The notes under the pieces are model-generated. The model was given only the letters and a program-made list of their open reading frames with translations. It did not search any database and had not been told where the DNA came from. From NCBI GenBank assembly GCA_007750655.1, contig CP036290.1, positions 4,890,744-4,954,743 on the forward strand: 64,000 bases of DNA, written 5' to 3'. The DNA comes from Rohdeia mirabilis. GTDB taxonomy: Bacteria; Planctomycetota; UBA1135; GCA-002686595. Numbering within the stretch: the stretch's first letter is position 1; every line of letters starts with the position of its first letter. Made by a program: the position numbers and the translations under genes. This document shows positions 44,276 through 52,576 of this stretch, in pieces.

Positions 44276-44301
44276 GGGCGGGTGGGGGATTGGGACGGTC
44301 C
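44276..44301 (+). repeat. copy 2 of the 26-bp GC-rich leader element
   Basis: One mismatch to the copy at 35156-35181. It is 129 nt before the next gene start. Confidence 0.6.
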
Positions 44302-44430
44302 CTGCGGGCTCACGACATGCCAGGCCCCGTGTGCGCCCGCGGGCCCCTGGGCCGTACCGAGACCAACCTGTGTTCAGGCCGCGCGTAGGGCGGCGCCACG
44401 TCTCGAACCGCGCGCCGCTACCATCCCGCC

Positions 44431-46017
44431 ATGCTCCACTCGCTCGCCACGCTCCTCCTGGCCGCCGGCGCGACTCCGGTCGCCACTCCACTCGCCGCCG
44501 CGCCCGGCTCGATCGCTGCGGCACCCGCCGCACTCGCCGCCGCGCCGCAGGACCTCGACGCCCTGCGCGCGGTCGGCGCCCGCGCCCTCGCGAAGGCCCT
44601 CGAACTCGCCGAGTGGGCCGACGCGGCCGGCTACGAGTCGGGGCGCAACGAGATGTACGAGGTCGTGCTGTCCTACGACCCCGAGGACAAGGACGCGCGC
44701 AAGGCACTCGGCTTCAAGAAGAAGAAGGGCGAGTGGGAGCAGGGGCGGCGCAAGGACCCGAAGGACGAGTTCGAGCCGGGCGTGCCGGAGGAGTTCGCGC
44801 AGCTCAAGCAAGCCGCGCTCGCGGAACTGCGCGGTGAGGTCGACGCGGCCTTCGAAGGCATCGCCGCCACGCCGCAGACCGAAGCGCGACGCCGGGCCGA
44901 GCTGGCGAAGCTGCTGCCGTTCGACCCCGACGACGCCGCCCTGCGCACCGCCCTCGGCCAGTCGCGCCACCCCGTTCACGGCGTCTGGATGCTCGACGAC
45001 ACGCTCACCGCCATCGAGCGCCGCGCCGAGCTGGCCGAGACGATGGCGACCCTGCGCGCGAACCTCGACGAGCCGAGCGAGGACGGCGTCGACGAGCTGG
45101 CGCGCGACATCGAGCTCGACTGGGTCACGACCCTGCGACTCGGCCAGATGAACATCACGAGCACGTTCGGGCCCGAGGACACGCGCCAGCTGATCGAGAC
45201 GGCCCAACTCACCCGCGACCTGTTCCGCTCGATCTTCCGCCGCGCGGGGTCGCCGGGCTATCCGACGGTCATCTACGCCCTCGAACCGTCCCAGCGCAAT
45301 CGCTTCTTCACCCAGCACTCGCTGACGCCGCCCGACGAGCTCGAGTACCGCATCCAGGTCACGTCGAGCTGGCTGACGGGACGCGTGGTCATCTCGGACG
45401 CCGCGCAGATCGTGCGCAACGACCTGACCGCGTTCCAGACCGCGGGCTACGCGCTGACCGAGAAGTTCGGCGTCTGGACCGACGACGGCTGGGCGCAGCA
45501 GGGCCTGACCTCGTACCTCGCGCACCACGTGTGCGGCACGCGCCTGTCGTTCTGGGACATCCGCACGAAGGACGAGTACGGCAAGGAGATCGGGGGCGCG
45601 AAGAGCTGGCTCGACCGGGTCCCGCCGTCGACCGAGGGCTGGCTGCTCCTGGCGCGGGCGCTGGTCGTGGACGAAGGGCTGACCGTGTCGCAGTTCGCGC
45701 GCGCGTTGACGACGCCGACGGTGAAGATGGCCTGGGAGGACGTGGTCATCAGCCACGCCGTCGCGGCCTACCTGGTCGAGTCGCGGCCCGAAGCACTGTT
45801 CACGCTGATGGGGCAGATCAAGGGCGAAGGGTCGCTGGTGCGCGCCTTCGAAGAAGAGCTCGGCCTGCCGCTCGAGGCCTTCCGCGACCGACTGGTGCAG
45901 TGGATCGAAGAACTCGAGGTGACGCTGCCCGCGCTCGAGGAAGCGGCCGCCGCCGCCGCGCCGCCCGCCGCAGAAGCCCCGGCGGAGGGCGGCGAGACCT
46001 CCGGCGACGAAGGGTGA
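44431..46017 (+). CDS. large exported protein of unknown function (family A paralog)
   Basis: 528 residues with a signal helix (MLHSLATLLLAAGATPVAT). Residues 60-180 are charged and helical with a motif RNEMYEVVLSYDPEDKDARKALGF, very like the protein at 8352-9935. The C-terminal half (YPTVIYALEPSQRNRFFTQH, DAAQIVRNDL, DDGWAQQGLTSYLAHHVCG, SHAVAAYLVES) resembles peptidase MA/gluzincin-like folds but without a clear HExxH. A TACCAT box lies 6 nt before the ATG (no Shine-Dalgarno), and the 26-bp leader element is 129 nt upstream. Confidence 0.75.
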   Translation: MLHSLATLLLAAGATPVATPLAAAPGSIAAAPAALAAAPQDLDALRAVGARALAKALELAEWADAAGYESGRNEMYEVVLSYDPEDKDARKALGFKKKKGEWEQGRRKDPKDEFEPGVPEEFAQLKQAALAELRGEVDAAFEGIAATPQTEARRRAELAKLLPFDPDDAALRTALGQSRHPVHGVWMLDDTLTAIERRAELAETMATLRANLDEPSEDGVDELARDIELDWVTTLRLGQMNITSTFGPEDTRQLIETAQLTRDLFRSIFRRAGSPGYPTVIYALEPSQRNRFFTQHSLTPPDELEYRIQVTSSWLTGRVVISDAAQIVRNDLTAFQTAGYALTEKFGVWTDDGWAQQGLTSYLAHHVCGTRLSFWDIRTKDEYGKEIGGAKSWLDRVPPSTEGWLLLARALVVDEGLTVSQFARALTTPTVKMAWEDVVISHAVAAYLVESRPEALFTLMGQIKGEGSLVRAFEEELGLPLEAFRDRLVQWIEELEVTLPALEEAAAAAAPPAAEAPAEGGETSGDEG

Positions 46018-46024
46018 CCCGACC

Positions 46025-46357
46025 GTGGCCACCATCCACGTCCGGCGCGAACAGGACCCGTTCGATCGACTGCGCGCCTACCGGATCCAGGTGGACGGGC
46101 GCACGGTCGCCGAGGTTCGTCGGGGCGAATCGACCGCTTTCGAGGTCGACGGGAACGCCCACACGCTCGAAGCGCGCATCGACTGGTGCTCGAGCCGCGG
46201 GGTCGAGCTGACCCACGACACGGGCGACCGTTCGTTCGTCGTGCGGCCCGCGCCGGTCGGGTGGCGCGTCCTCCTGGTGCCGCTCTACCTGACCGTCTGG
46301 CGGGCGTCGTACCTCGAACTCGAGGAGCTCCCGCTCGAGCCCGGCCGGACGGGGTGA
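46025..46357 (+). CDS. hypothetical protein with one membrane-like segment
   Basis: 110 residues from GTG 46025, 8 bp after the preceding stop. The first 75 residues form a beta-rich domain (TIHVRREQDPFDRLRAYRIQ, VDGRTVAEVRRGES); RVLLVPLYLTVWRASYLELE near the end is partly hydrophobic. No family is recognised. It probably belongs to the same transcription unit as the exported protein. Confidence 0.55.
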   Translation: MATIHVRREQDPFDRLRAYRIQVDGRTVAEVRRGESTAFEVDGNAHTLEARIDWCSSRGVELTHDTGDRSFVVRPAPVGWRVLLVPLYLTVWRASYLELEELPLEPGRTG

Positions 46358-46446
46358 GAACGTGCGAAGATTTGTGATGTGAAGTCGGGCACTCGGTCCG
46401 ATACTCCCGCGCCGTTGCGGCGATCACGTCCCGCGCGACCACCAAG

Positions 46447-47307
46447 ATGCCCCCATCACTGCCGAGCGGTCCCGACCGCCGCAGCGCCGCCAAGCGCACA
46501 CCGTCTCCTCCGCAGCAGCACGATCTCGCGGACTTCGAGATCCGTCGCCAGCCCGACGACACGACCTGCGGGCCCACCTGCCTGCACGCGGTCTACCGGT
46601 ACTTCGGCGACGAACGTCCGCTCGGCACGATCCGCGACGAGGTCCGGACGGTCGAGGGCGGCGGCACGCTCGGCGTCCACCTCGGCCTGCACGCCCTGGC
46701 GCGCGGCTACGCGGCGACCTTGGTGACCTGGAACATCAACGTCTTCGACCCGACGTGGTTCGGGGACTCGACGACGCCTCCGAAGCCGTCTCCGCCGAAG
46801 TCGTTGGCGACGAAGCTGCGCGAACGAGCGGCGGCCCTGCGCCTGCGCCCGAGCCCCGACCTCAAGCTCGCGAACGCCTGCGACGCCTACGTCGAGTTCG
46901 TCGAGACCGGTGGAAAGATCGTCTTCCAAGACCTCGACGCCGCATTGCTGCGTCGCTTCCTGAACCGCGGCGTCCCGCTCCTCACCGGCCTCTCCGCCAC
47001 CTGGCTCTACCGCGAGATGCGCGAGCACTCCGACGGCCGCGAGGACGACGTGGCCGGCGATCCGAGCGGACACTTCGTCGTCCTGACCGGATACGACACC
47101 GCCGTGCGCGCGATCCGCGTGACGGACCCCATGCACCCCAATCCACTGTCGCCCGTCCACACGTATCCGGTCGCGACCACGCGCCTGATCGGAGCGATCT
47201 ACCTCGGCGTGCTCACGTACGACGCGAACCTGCTCGCGATCGAACCGCTGGCGCGCACGTCCAAGACGTCCAAGAAGACGAAGAGGTCGAAACGAGCTCA
47301 GCAATGA
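46447..47307 (+). CDS. C39-like cysteine peptidase domain protein
   Basis: 286 residues. The catalytic Cys lies in DDTTCGPTCLHAVYRYFGD, the His in SGHFVVLTGYD and the acidic partner in IRVTDPMHPNP. This Cys...His...Asp order and spacing is typical of the C39/papain-like peptidases that trim double-glycine leader peptides or act as isopeptidases. There is no transporter domain, so it is a stand-alone enzyme. The N-terminal 25 residues are low-complexity. Its stop overlaps the next ATG (ATGA). First gene of a four-gene operon. Confidence 0.85.
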   Translation: MPPSLPSGPDRRSAAKRTPSPPQQHDLADFEIRRQPDDTTCGPTCLHAVYRYFGDERPLGTIRDEVRTVEGGGTLGVHLGLHALARGYAATLVTWNINVFDPTWFGDSTTPPKPSPPKSLATKLRERAAALRLRPSPDLKLANACDAYVEFVETGGKIVFQDLDAALLRRFLNRGVPLLTGLSATWLYREMREHSDGREDDVAGDPSGHFVVLTGYDTAVRAIRVTDPMHPNPLSPVHTYPVATTRLIGAIYLGVLTYDANLLAIEPLARTSKTSKKTKRSKRAQQ

Positions 47308-48803
47308 ACACCTCGATCCGAACGATCGTCGTGGTCAGCCGCGCCGGCGACTGGCCCATGGACACCGAGGGAGTCGAAGTGGTGCTCGCCCACGACTACC
47401 TCACGAACGGCGCCTGGACGAAGGAACGCGGTGTGCGCGTCTTCAACCTGTGCCGCTCGTACCGCTACCAGACGGAGGGCTACTACGTGTCGCTGCTGGC
47501 CGCGGCGCGTCGCCACCGACCGTTCCCCGACCTGTTGACCGTGCTCGACATGAAGAGTCGCGCGCTGGTGCGCAGCGCGGCCGACGAGATCGAAGAACTG
47601 ACGAGGAAGAGCTTCGACGAGCTGCGTTCGCAGACGTTCGAGCTCTCGATCTACTTCGGCCAGAACACGGCGGCGCGCCACGAACGCCTCGCGCGCAAGC
47701 TCTTCTCGCTGTTCCCGGCGCCGCTGATGCGCGCCTGGTTCCAACGCACCGAGGAAGGCGAACCGGGCAAGGAAGAAGTCCGTTGGATCCTCACGCGCGT
47801 GGCACCGATCGCCCTGCGCGACGTGCCGGAGTCGCACCGCAGTTTCGCTCTCGGCGCGGCGCAGGAGTACTTCGCGCGCCCGCGTTCGCGTTCGCGTCAG
47901 ACCCAGCGCGCGCCGTACGCCCTCGCGATCCTCGTCGATCCCGAGGAAGAGCTCGCGCCGTCCGACCCGAAGGCGCTCCTGCGCTTCGAGCGCGCCGCGA
48001 CCAAGGCCGGCTTCGAGGTCGAGTCGATCGGACGCGACGACTACGGTCGCCTGGCCGAGTTCGACGCGCTGTTCATCCGCGAGACGACGGCCGTCAACCA
48101 CCACACCTTCCGTTTCGCGCAACGCGCCGAAGCCGAGGGCCTGGTGGTGATCGACGATCCGCAGTCGATCCTGCGCTGTACGAACAAGGTCTTCCAGACC
48201 GAGGCGCTCGAACTGAAGGGCGTGCCGATCCCGAAGACCTGGATCACCGCCACGGCCGACCCGGTCGAGGTCGAGAAGCGCATCGGCTTCCCGTGCGTGC
48301 TGAAGGTCCCCGACAGCGCGTTCAGCCAGGGCGTCGTGCGCTGCGACGACGCCGAAGCGCTCGTTCTCGCCGCCACGCGCATGCTGTCGGCCTCGGACCT
48401 CGTGCTCGTCCAGGCCTACACGCCTTCGGACTTCGACTGGCGCCTGGGCGTCTTCGCCGGCGAGCCGCTCTACGCCTGCCGCTACTTCATGGCGCGCGGG
48501 CACTGGCAGATCGTCAAGAAGGAGGACAAGGGCAAGTACTCCTACGGCAAGGTCGAGACGGTGCCGCTCGAAGACGTACCGCCGTCCGTGCTGAAGATCG
48601 GTCTCAAGGCGGCGAGCACGATCGGCGACGGCCTCTACGGCGTCGACCTGAAGCAGCTCGGCACCAAGGTCGTCGTGACCGAGGTCAACGACAACCCGAA
48701 CCTGAACGCGGGCTGCGAGGACGCGGTGCTCGGCGACAAGCTGTGGGCGAAGCTCGCCGAGGGATTCCGCACGCGCGTCGAAGCGCGACGGGGGACGCGA
48801 TGA
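47304..48803 (+). CDS. RimK-like ATP-grasp ligase
   Basis: 499 residues. The N-terminal half (residues 1-220: IRTIVVVSRAGDWPMDTEG, RGVRVFNLCRSYRYQTEGYY) is a RimK-associated preATP-grasp extension. The second half is an ATP-grasp domain: DALFIRETTAVNHHTFRFA, RCTNKVFQTEALELKGVPIP, GFPCVLKVPDSAFSQGVVRC (ATP-binding Lys) and VVVTEVNDNPNLNAGCED (metal-binding E-N-x-N). Such enzymes join an amino acid or peptide to a carboxylate at the cost of ATP. It overlaps both neighbours by 4 bp (ATGA), so strict co-translation. Confidence 0.9.
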   Translation: MNTSIRTIVVVSRAGDWPMDTEGVEVVLAHDYLTNGAWTKERGVRVFNLCRSYRYQTEGYYVSLLAAARRHRPFPDLLTVLDMKSRALVRSAADEIEELTRKSFDELRSQTFELSIYFGQNTAARHERLARKLFSLFPAPLMRAWFQRTEEGEPGKEEVRWILTRVAPIALRDVPESHRSFALGAAQEYFARPRSRSRQTQRAPYALAILVDPEEELAPSDPKALLRFERAATKAGFEVESIGRDDYGRLAEFDALFIRETTAVNHHTFRFAQRAEAEGLVVIDDPQSILRCTNKVFQTEALELKGVPIPKTWITATADPVEVEKRIGFPCVLKVPDSAFSQGVVRCDDAEALVLAATRMLSASDLVLVQAYTPSDFDWRLGVFAGEPLYACRYFMARGHWQIVKKEDKGKYSYGKVETVPLEDVPPSVLKIGLKAASTIGDGLYGVDLKQLGTKVVVTEVNDNPNLNAGCEDAVLGDKLWAKLAEGFRTRVEARRGTR

Positions 48804-50083
48804 GCAACGAGTCCGAACGACGTCCGCTGTCCCTGTTCGAGGGCTACGGCATCGAGATCGAGTGCCCGCTCGTGGACGCGACGAGCTTCGACGTGCTGCC
48901 CGTGGCCGACCGCCTGCTGCGCCGCGCCGCCGCCGAGGCGAACGGCGTCGCCGTCGACCAGCAGGGGTGGGTCGGCGACGTGGAGGACGGCGCGATCGAG
49001 TGGTCGAACGAGCTCGTGAACCACGTGCTCGAGTTCAAGACCGCCGGGCCCGTGCCGCGCCTCGACGGCATCGCCGCCGCCTTCCGCGTCAGCCAACGCC
49101 GCGCCGACGACATCGCGCGGCGGCTGGGCGCGCGCCTCGTTCCCGGCGCGATGCACCCGTGGATGCGACCGAGCGACGAGACCGTGCTGTGGCGCCACGA
49201 GAACTCCGAGATCTACGCCACCTACGACCGGCTCTTCGACTGCAAACGCCACGGTTGGGCGAACCTGCAGAGCGTGCACCTCAACCTGCCGTTCGCGAAC
49301 GACGACGAGTTCGGTCGCCTGCTCGCGGCGGTGCGCGTGGTGCTGCCGCTCGTGCCCGCGTTGGCGGCCGCGTCCCCGTGGATCGAAGGGCGCGCGACGG
49401 GCCTCTTGGACAACCGCCTCGAGGTCTACCGCACGAACTCCGCCAAGGTCGGCGCGATGACGGGCGCGGTGATCCCGGAACAGGTCTTCGACCGCGCCGG
49501 CTACCGCACCGCGGTGTTCGACCCGATCGACGCGCAGCTCACCGCGCTCGGCGTCGGCGAGCCGTTCATCGGCGTCGAGTGGACGAACGCGCGCGGCGCC
49601 ATCGCGCGTTTCGACCGCATGGCCGTCGAGATCCGTCTGATCGACTCCCAGGAGCACGCCGGCGCCGACCTGGCCGTGTGCGCCGCCGTCACCGAACTCG
49701 TCCGCGGACTCGTCGACGAGCGCTGGTCCAGCGGTGCGCGCCAGCGTGCGTTCAGCGCCGGTCCGCTGCTCGCCCTGTTGATCGATGCGACGGCCCGTGG
49801 ACGCGACGCGCGGCTTCCCGGACCGGAGTACGCGGCCCTCTTCGGCTTCGAGTCGGACGCGCCGAGCACCTGCGGCGAGCTGTTCGCGCGCCTCTTGCCC
49901 GATGCGTTCCGCGGGCCGGTCGAGCTCGAGGAACCCCTGCGCGTCCTGCTCGAGCACGGGACGCTCGCCGAACGGATGCTGTCCGCGTTGGGCTCGGCCG
50001 AACGGCCCGACCGCGCGGCCCTGCGCGACCAGTTGGAAGCGCTGGCGGAATGCCTGATCGAGGGCCGTCCGTACCTTCCGTGA
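48800..50083 (+). CDS. GCS2-family glutamate-cysteine ligase-like enzyme
   Basis: 427 residues. It has the carboxylate-amine ligase fold: FEGYGIEIECPLVD (active-site Glu cluster), DVEDGAIEWSNELVNHVLEF, HENSEIYATYDRLFDC and LQSVHLNLPFA, then AVEIRLIDSQEHAGADL. This is the GCS2 or YbdK-like branch that makes gamma-glutamyl-type amide bonds. It overlaps the ATP-grasp gene (ATGA) and the amidohydrolase gene (GTGA). Substrates could be glutamate plus an amine; that cannot be read from the sequence. Confidence 0.85.
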   Translation: MSNESERRPLSLFEGYGIEIECPLVDATSFDVLPVADRLLRRAAAEANGVAVDQQGWVGDVEDGAIEWSNELVNHVLEFKTAGPVPRLDGIAAAFRVSQRRADDIARRLGARLVPGAMHPWMRPSDETVLWRHENSEIYATYDRLFDCKRHGWANLQSVHLNLPFANDDEFGRLLAAVRVVLPLVPALAAASPWIEGRATGLLDNRLEVYRTNSAKVGAMTGAVIPEQVFDRAGYRTAVFDPIDAQLTALGVGEPFIGVEWTNARGAIARFDRMAVEIRLIDSQEHAGADLAVCAAVTELVRGLVDERWSSGARQRAFSAGPLLALLIDATARGRDARLPGPEYAALFGFESDAPSTCGELFARLLPDAFRGPVELEEPLRVLLEHGTLAERMLSALGSAERPDRAALRDQLEALAECLIEGRPYLP

Positions 50084-50817
50084 CCCAATCGATCGTCATC
50101 ACCGCCGAGCACGCGTCGAACGCGGTCCCGAAGTCGCTGCCGAGCGAGCTGCGCGCGCGATTCGCTGAGTCAGGCGCCGTGAAGGCATTGGCTTCGCACC
50201 GCGGATTCGACGCCGGATCGTTGGAGCTGGCGCGCGCCCTCGCGCGGCGGTTCGACGCGCCGTTGGTGGCGGCGACCTGCACGCGGCTCGTCGTGGACCT
50301 CAACCGTTCGCTGCACCACCGCGCGCTGTTCTCGTCGTTCATGGACGGCCTCGACGCCCCGGCGCGCGAGGCGATCGTCGACGCGCACTGGCGCCCGCAC
50401 CGCGAACGGGTCGAGCGCGAGTTGACCGAGGCGCTCGAGCAACGGCGACCCGTCCTGCACGTCGCGGTGCACAGCTTCACGCCCGAACTCGACGGCGACG
50501 TGCGCACGATGGACGTGGCGCTCCTGTACGACCCGCAGCGCCCGCTCGAGAAGGCGCTCGCGGACCGTTGGCTCGGCGCGTTCGCCACGCGGCGCCCCGA
50601 CCTCGTGCTCGCGCGCAACCGGCCCTATCGCGGCACGGCGGACGGACTCACCACGCACCTGCGCGGCGTGTGGGGGCCCGACGCGTACATCGGCATCGAG
50701 GTCGAGATCAACCAACGTCACGTGGTGAGTGGTCGCGGCGGCTGGCAACGGCTGGTGGCGGACGTGGTCGAGACGCTCGCGGAAGCGGAAGGTCGGCGCG
50801 ACGTGCGGCGGCACTGA
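50080..50817 (+). CDS. N-formylglutamate amidohydrolase-like enzyme
   Basis: 245 residues from GTG 50080 (overlaps the previous stop). The family signature is clear: ITAEHASNAVP, SHRGFDAGSLELARALA, LVVDLNRSLHHRALFS, VLHVAVHSFTPEL and YIGIEVEINQRHVV, including the His and Glu metal-binding residues. Known members hydrolyse N-formylglutamate; relatives next to ATP-grasp/GCS2 genes are thought to cleave amide bonds on modified peptides or metabolites. It is the last gene of the operon; the next gene starts 42 bp on. Confidence 0.88.
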   Translation: MTQSIVITAEHASNAVPKSLPSELRARFAESGAVKALASHRGFDAGSLELARALARRFDAPLVAATCTRLVVDLNRSLHHRALFSSFMDGLDAPAREAIVDAHWRPHRERVERELTEALEQRRPVLHVAVHSFTPELDGDVRTMDVALLYDPQRPLEKALADRWLGAFATRRPDLVLARNRPYRGTADGLTTHLRGVWGPDAYIGIEVEINQRHVVSGRGGWQRLVADVVETLAEAEGRRDVRRH

Positions 50818-50858
50818 GAGCGGCGACGTCGAACGCGGCGCGCGCTAGGCTCGGCGCC

Positions 50859-52400
50859 ATGCTTCGACTCCTCCTGCTCGCGGTAGTCGCTCTCTCGTCG
50901 GCCGCGTGCGCCGTTCCACTCGCGGCCGGTGCGAACGGTGCGGTGCACACCTCGCGCCCGAACATCGTGCTCTTCGTCGTCGACGACCTGGGCTGGCAGG
51001 ACCTGTCGGTGCCGCTCGCGGACGCACCGACGCCGTTCAACGCGCGCTACGTGACGCCGGCCTTCGAACGCCTCGCGCGCGAAGGTGTGCGCTTCACCGA
51101 CGGCTACGCGAGCGCGCCGGTCTGCACGCCGACGCGCGCCGCGATCCTGACCGGACGCTCGCCGGGCGCGTCGCACATCACGTACTGGGTGCGCAATGCC
51201 GGTCGCGACACCTCGCGCGAATGGAAGGGCCTCGTGCCGCCGCAGTGGCGCGTCGACGGAGTTCAACCGGGCGAGGTGACGCTGCCGGGCCTCCTCACGG
51301 CAGCGGGCTACCGCACGATCCACGTGGGCAAGGCGCACTGGGGAGCGGTGGGGACGCCGGGCGCCGATCCGCTCGCGCTCGGTTTCGACGTCAACGTCGC
51401 GGGCCACGGTCTCGGTGCGCCGGGCAGCTACTTCGCGCAGGACGGCTTCGGAGCGGGCGGCGCGTGGGCGGTTCCGGGCCTCGAAGATGTGCACGGAAGC
51501 GACGCGTTCCTGACCGAGGTCCTCGCCGAACGGGCTTGCGACGAACTGCGTCGCGCGGTGGACGAAGCGCCCGACCGGCCGTTCTTCCTGCACCTCGCGC
51601 CCTACGCGGTACACACGCCGATCCAGCTGAACCCGCGCTATGCGGAGCTCTACGCCGAGCTGCCGGCGAGAGAACGAGCCTACGCGAGCCTCGTCACGAG
51701 CGCCGACGCGATGCTCGGCGCGGCGCTCGACCTGTTGGACGAACTCCACCTCGCCGGCGACACGCTGGTCGTCTTCACGTCCGACAATGGCGGCCTGTCG
51801 GCCCACGGTCGCGACGGCGAGCCACACACGCACAACGCGCCGCTCGCGAGCGGCAAGGGCAGTGCGTACGAGGGCGGCGTGCGCGTGCCGTGGATCGTGC
51901 GCTGGCCGGGCGTCGCGGGAGCGAACACGGTCTGTCGCGAGCCGGTCATCAGTCACGATCTCTTCCCGACGCTCTTGGCCGCGGCCGGCGTTGCGATCCC
52001 CGTTGAACACGCACAGTTGGTCGAAGGCACCGATCTTCGGCCCGTGCTGCGCGGCGAACCGGGCACGGGCGCACGGCCGCTCTTCTGGCACCAGCCACAC
52101 TTCTGGGGCAACGCGGGCCCCGGCATCCAGCCCTACAGCGCGGTGCGGCTCGGCGACCACAAGCTGATCTGGTTCCACGGCGCGACGGACGAGCCGGGGC
52201 GCGGGCTCGAGCTGTACGACCTGGCACGCGATCCGGGCGAGACGCGGGACCTGGCGTCGAGCGATCCCAAGCGTGTGGATACGATGTTGGCGGACCTCGA
52301 CAAGTGGATCACCACGCGCAACGTGCAACTCTCGATCTGTCGTGACGACGGCACGGCGATCCTCCCCCCGCTCGAACCGAGCGGGGGATCGAATCGCTGA
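50859..52400 (+). CDS. lipoprotein sulfatase (formylglycine type)
   Basis: 513 residues. The N-terminus MLRLLLLAVVALSSAAC is a lipoprotein signal (SSAAC lipobox). NIVLFVVDDLGWQDL provides the metal-binding Asp pair, VCTPTRAAILTGR carries the Cys-x-Pro-x-Arg formylglycine site (Cys at about residue 89), IHVGKAHWGAVG and VFTSDNGGLSAHG complete the active site. It should hydrolyse sulfate esters outside the cytoplasm; planctomycetes carry many of these for polysaccharide use. The anaerobic or aerobic sulfatase-maturing enzyme is not in this window. A TAGGCT box ends 7 nt before the ATG. Confidence 0.92.
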   Translation: MLRLLLLAVVALSSAACAVPLAAGANGAVHTSRPNIVLFVVDDLGWQDLSVPLADAPTPFNARYVTPAFERLAREGVRFTDGYASAPVCTPTRAAILTGRSPGASHITYWVRNAGRDTSREWKGLVPPQWRVDGVQPGEVTLPGLLTAAGYRTIHVGKAHWGAVGTPGADPLALGFDVNVAGHGLGAPGSYFAQDGFGAGGAWAVPGLEDVHGSDAFLTEVLAERACDELRRAVDEAPDRPFFLHLAPYAVHTPIQLNPRYAELYAELPARERAYASLVTSADAMLGAALDLLDELHLAGDTLVVFTSDNGGLSAHGRDGEPHTHNAPLASGKGSAYEGGVRVPWIVRWPGVAGANTVCREPVISHDLFPTLLAAAGVAIPVEHAQLVEGTDLRPVLRGEPGTGARPLFWHQPHFWGNAGPGIQPYSAVRLGDHKLIWFHGATDEPGRGLELYDLARDPGETRDLASSDPKRVDTMLADLDKWITTRNVQLSICRDDGTAILPPLEPSGGSNR

Positions 52401-52576
52401 CGAGACGCTGCTCACTGTCGTGACGGGGCCTGTTCGCAGCGCGCTGATGCCTGCACGAACGCGCGCGACGGAGGACCTGGGTACTCGCGAGCCGAGTTCG
52501 CGAGCTCGCAGCCCCCGCGCGGTACGTGTCCAGCGACGCCATCCCCGCACCCGGTTGACGCGCCCGCCGCGCCGGT

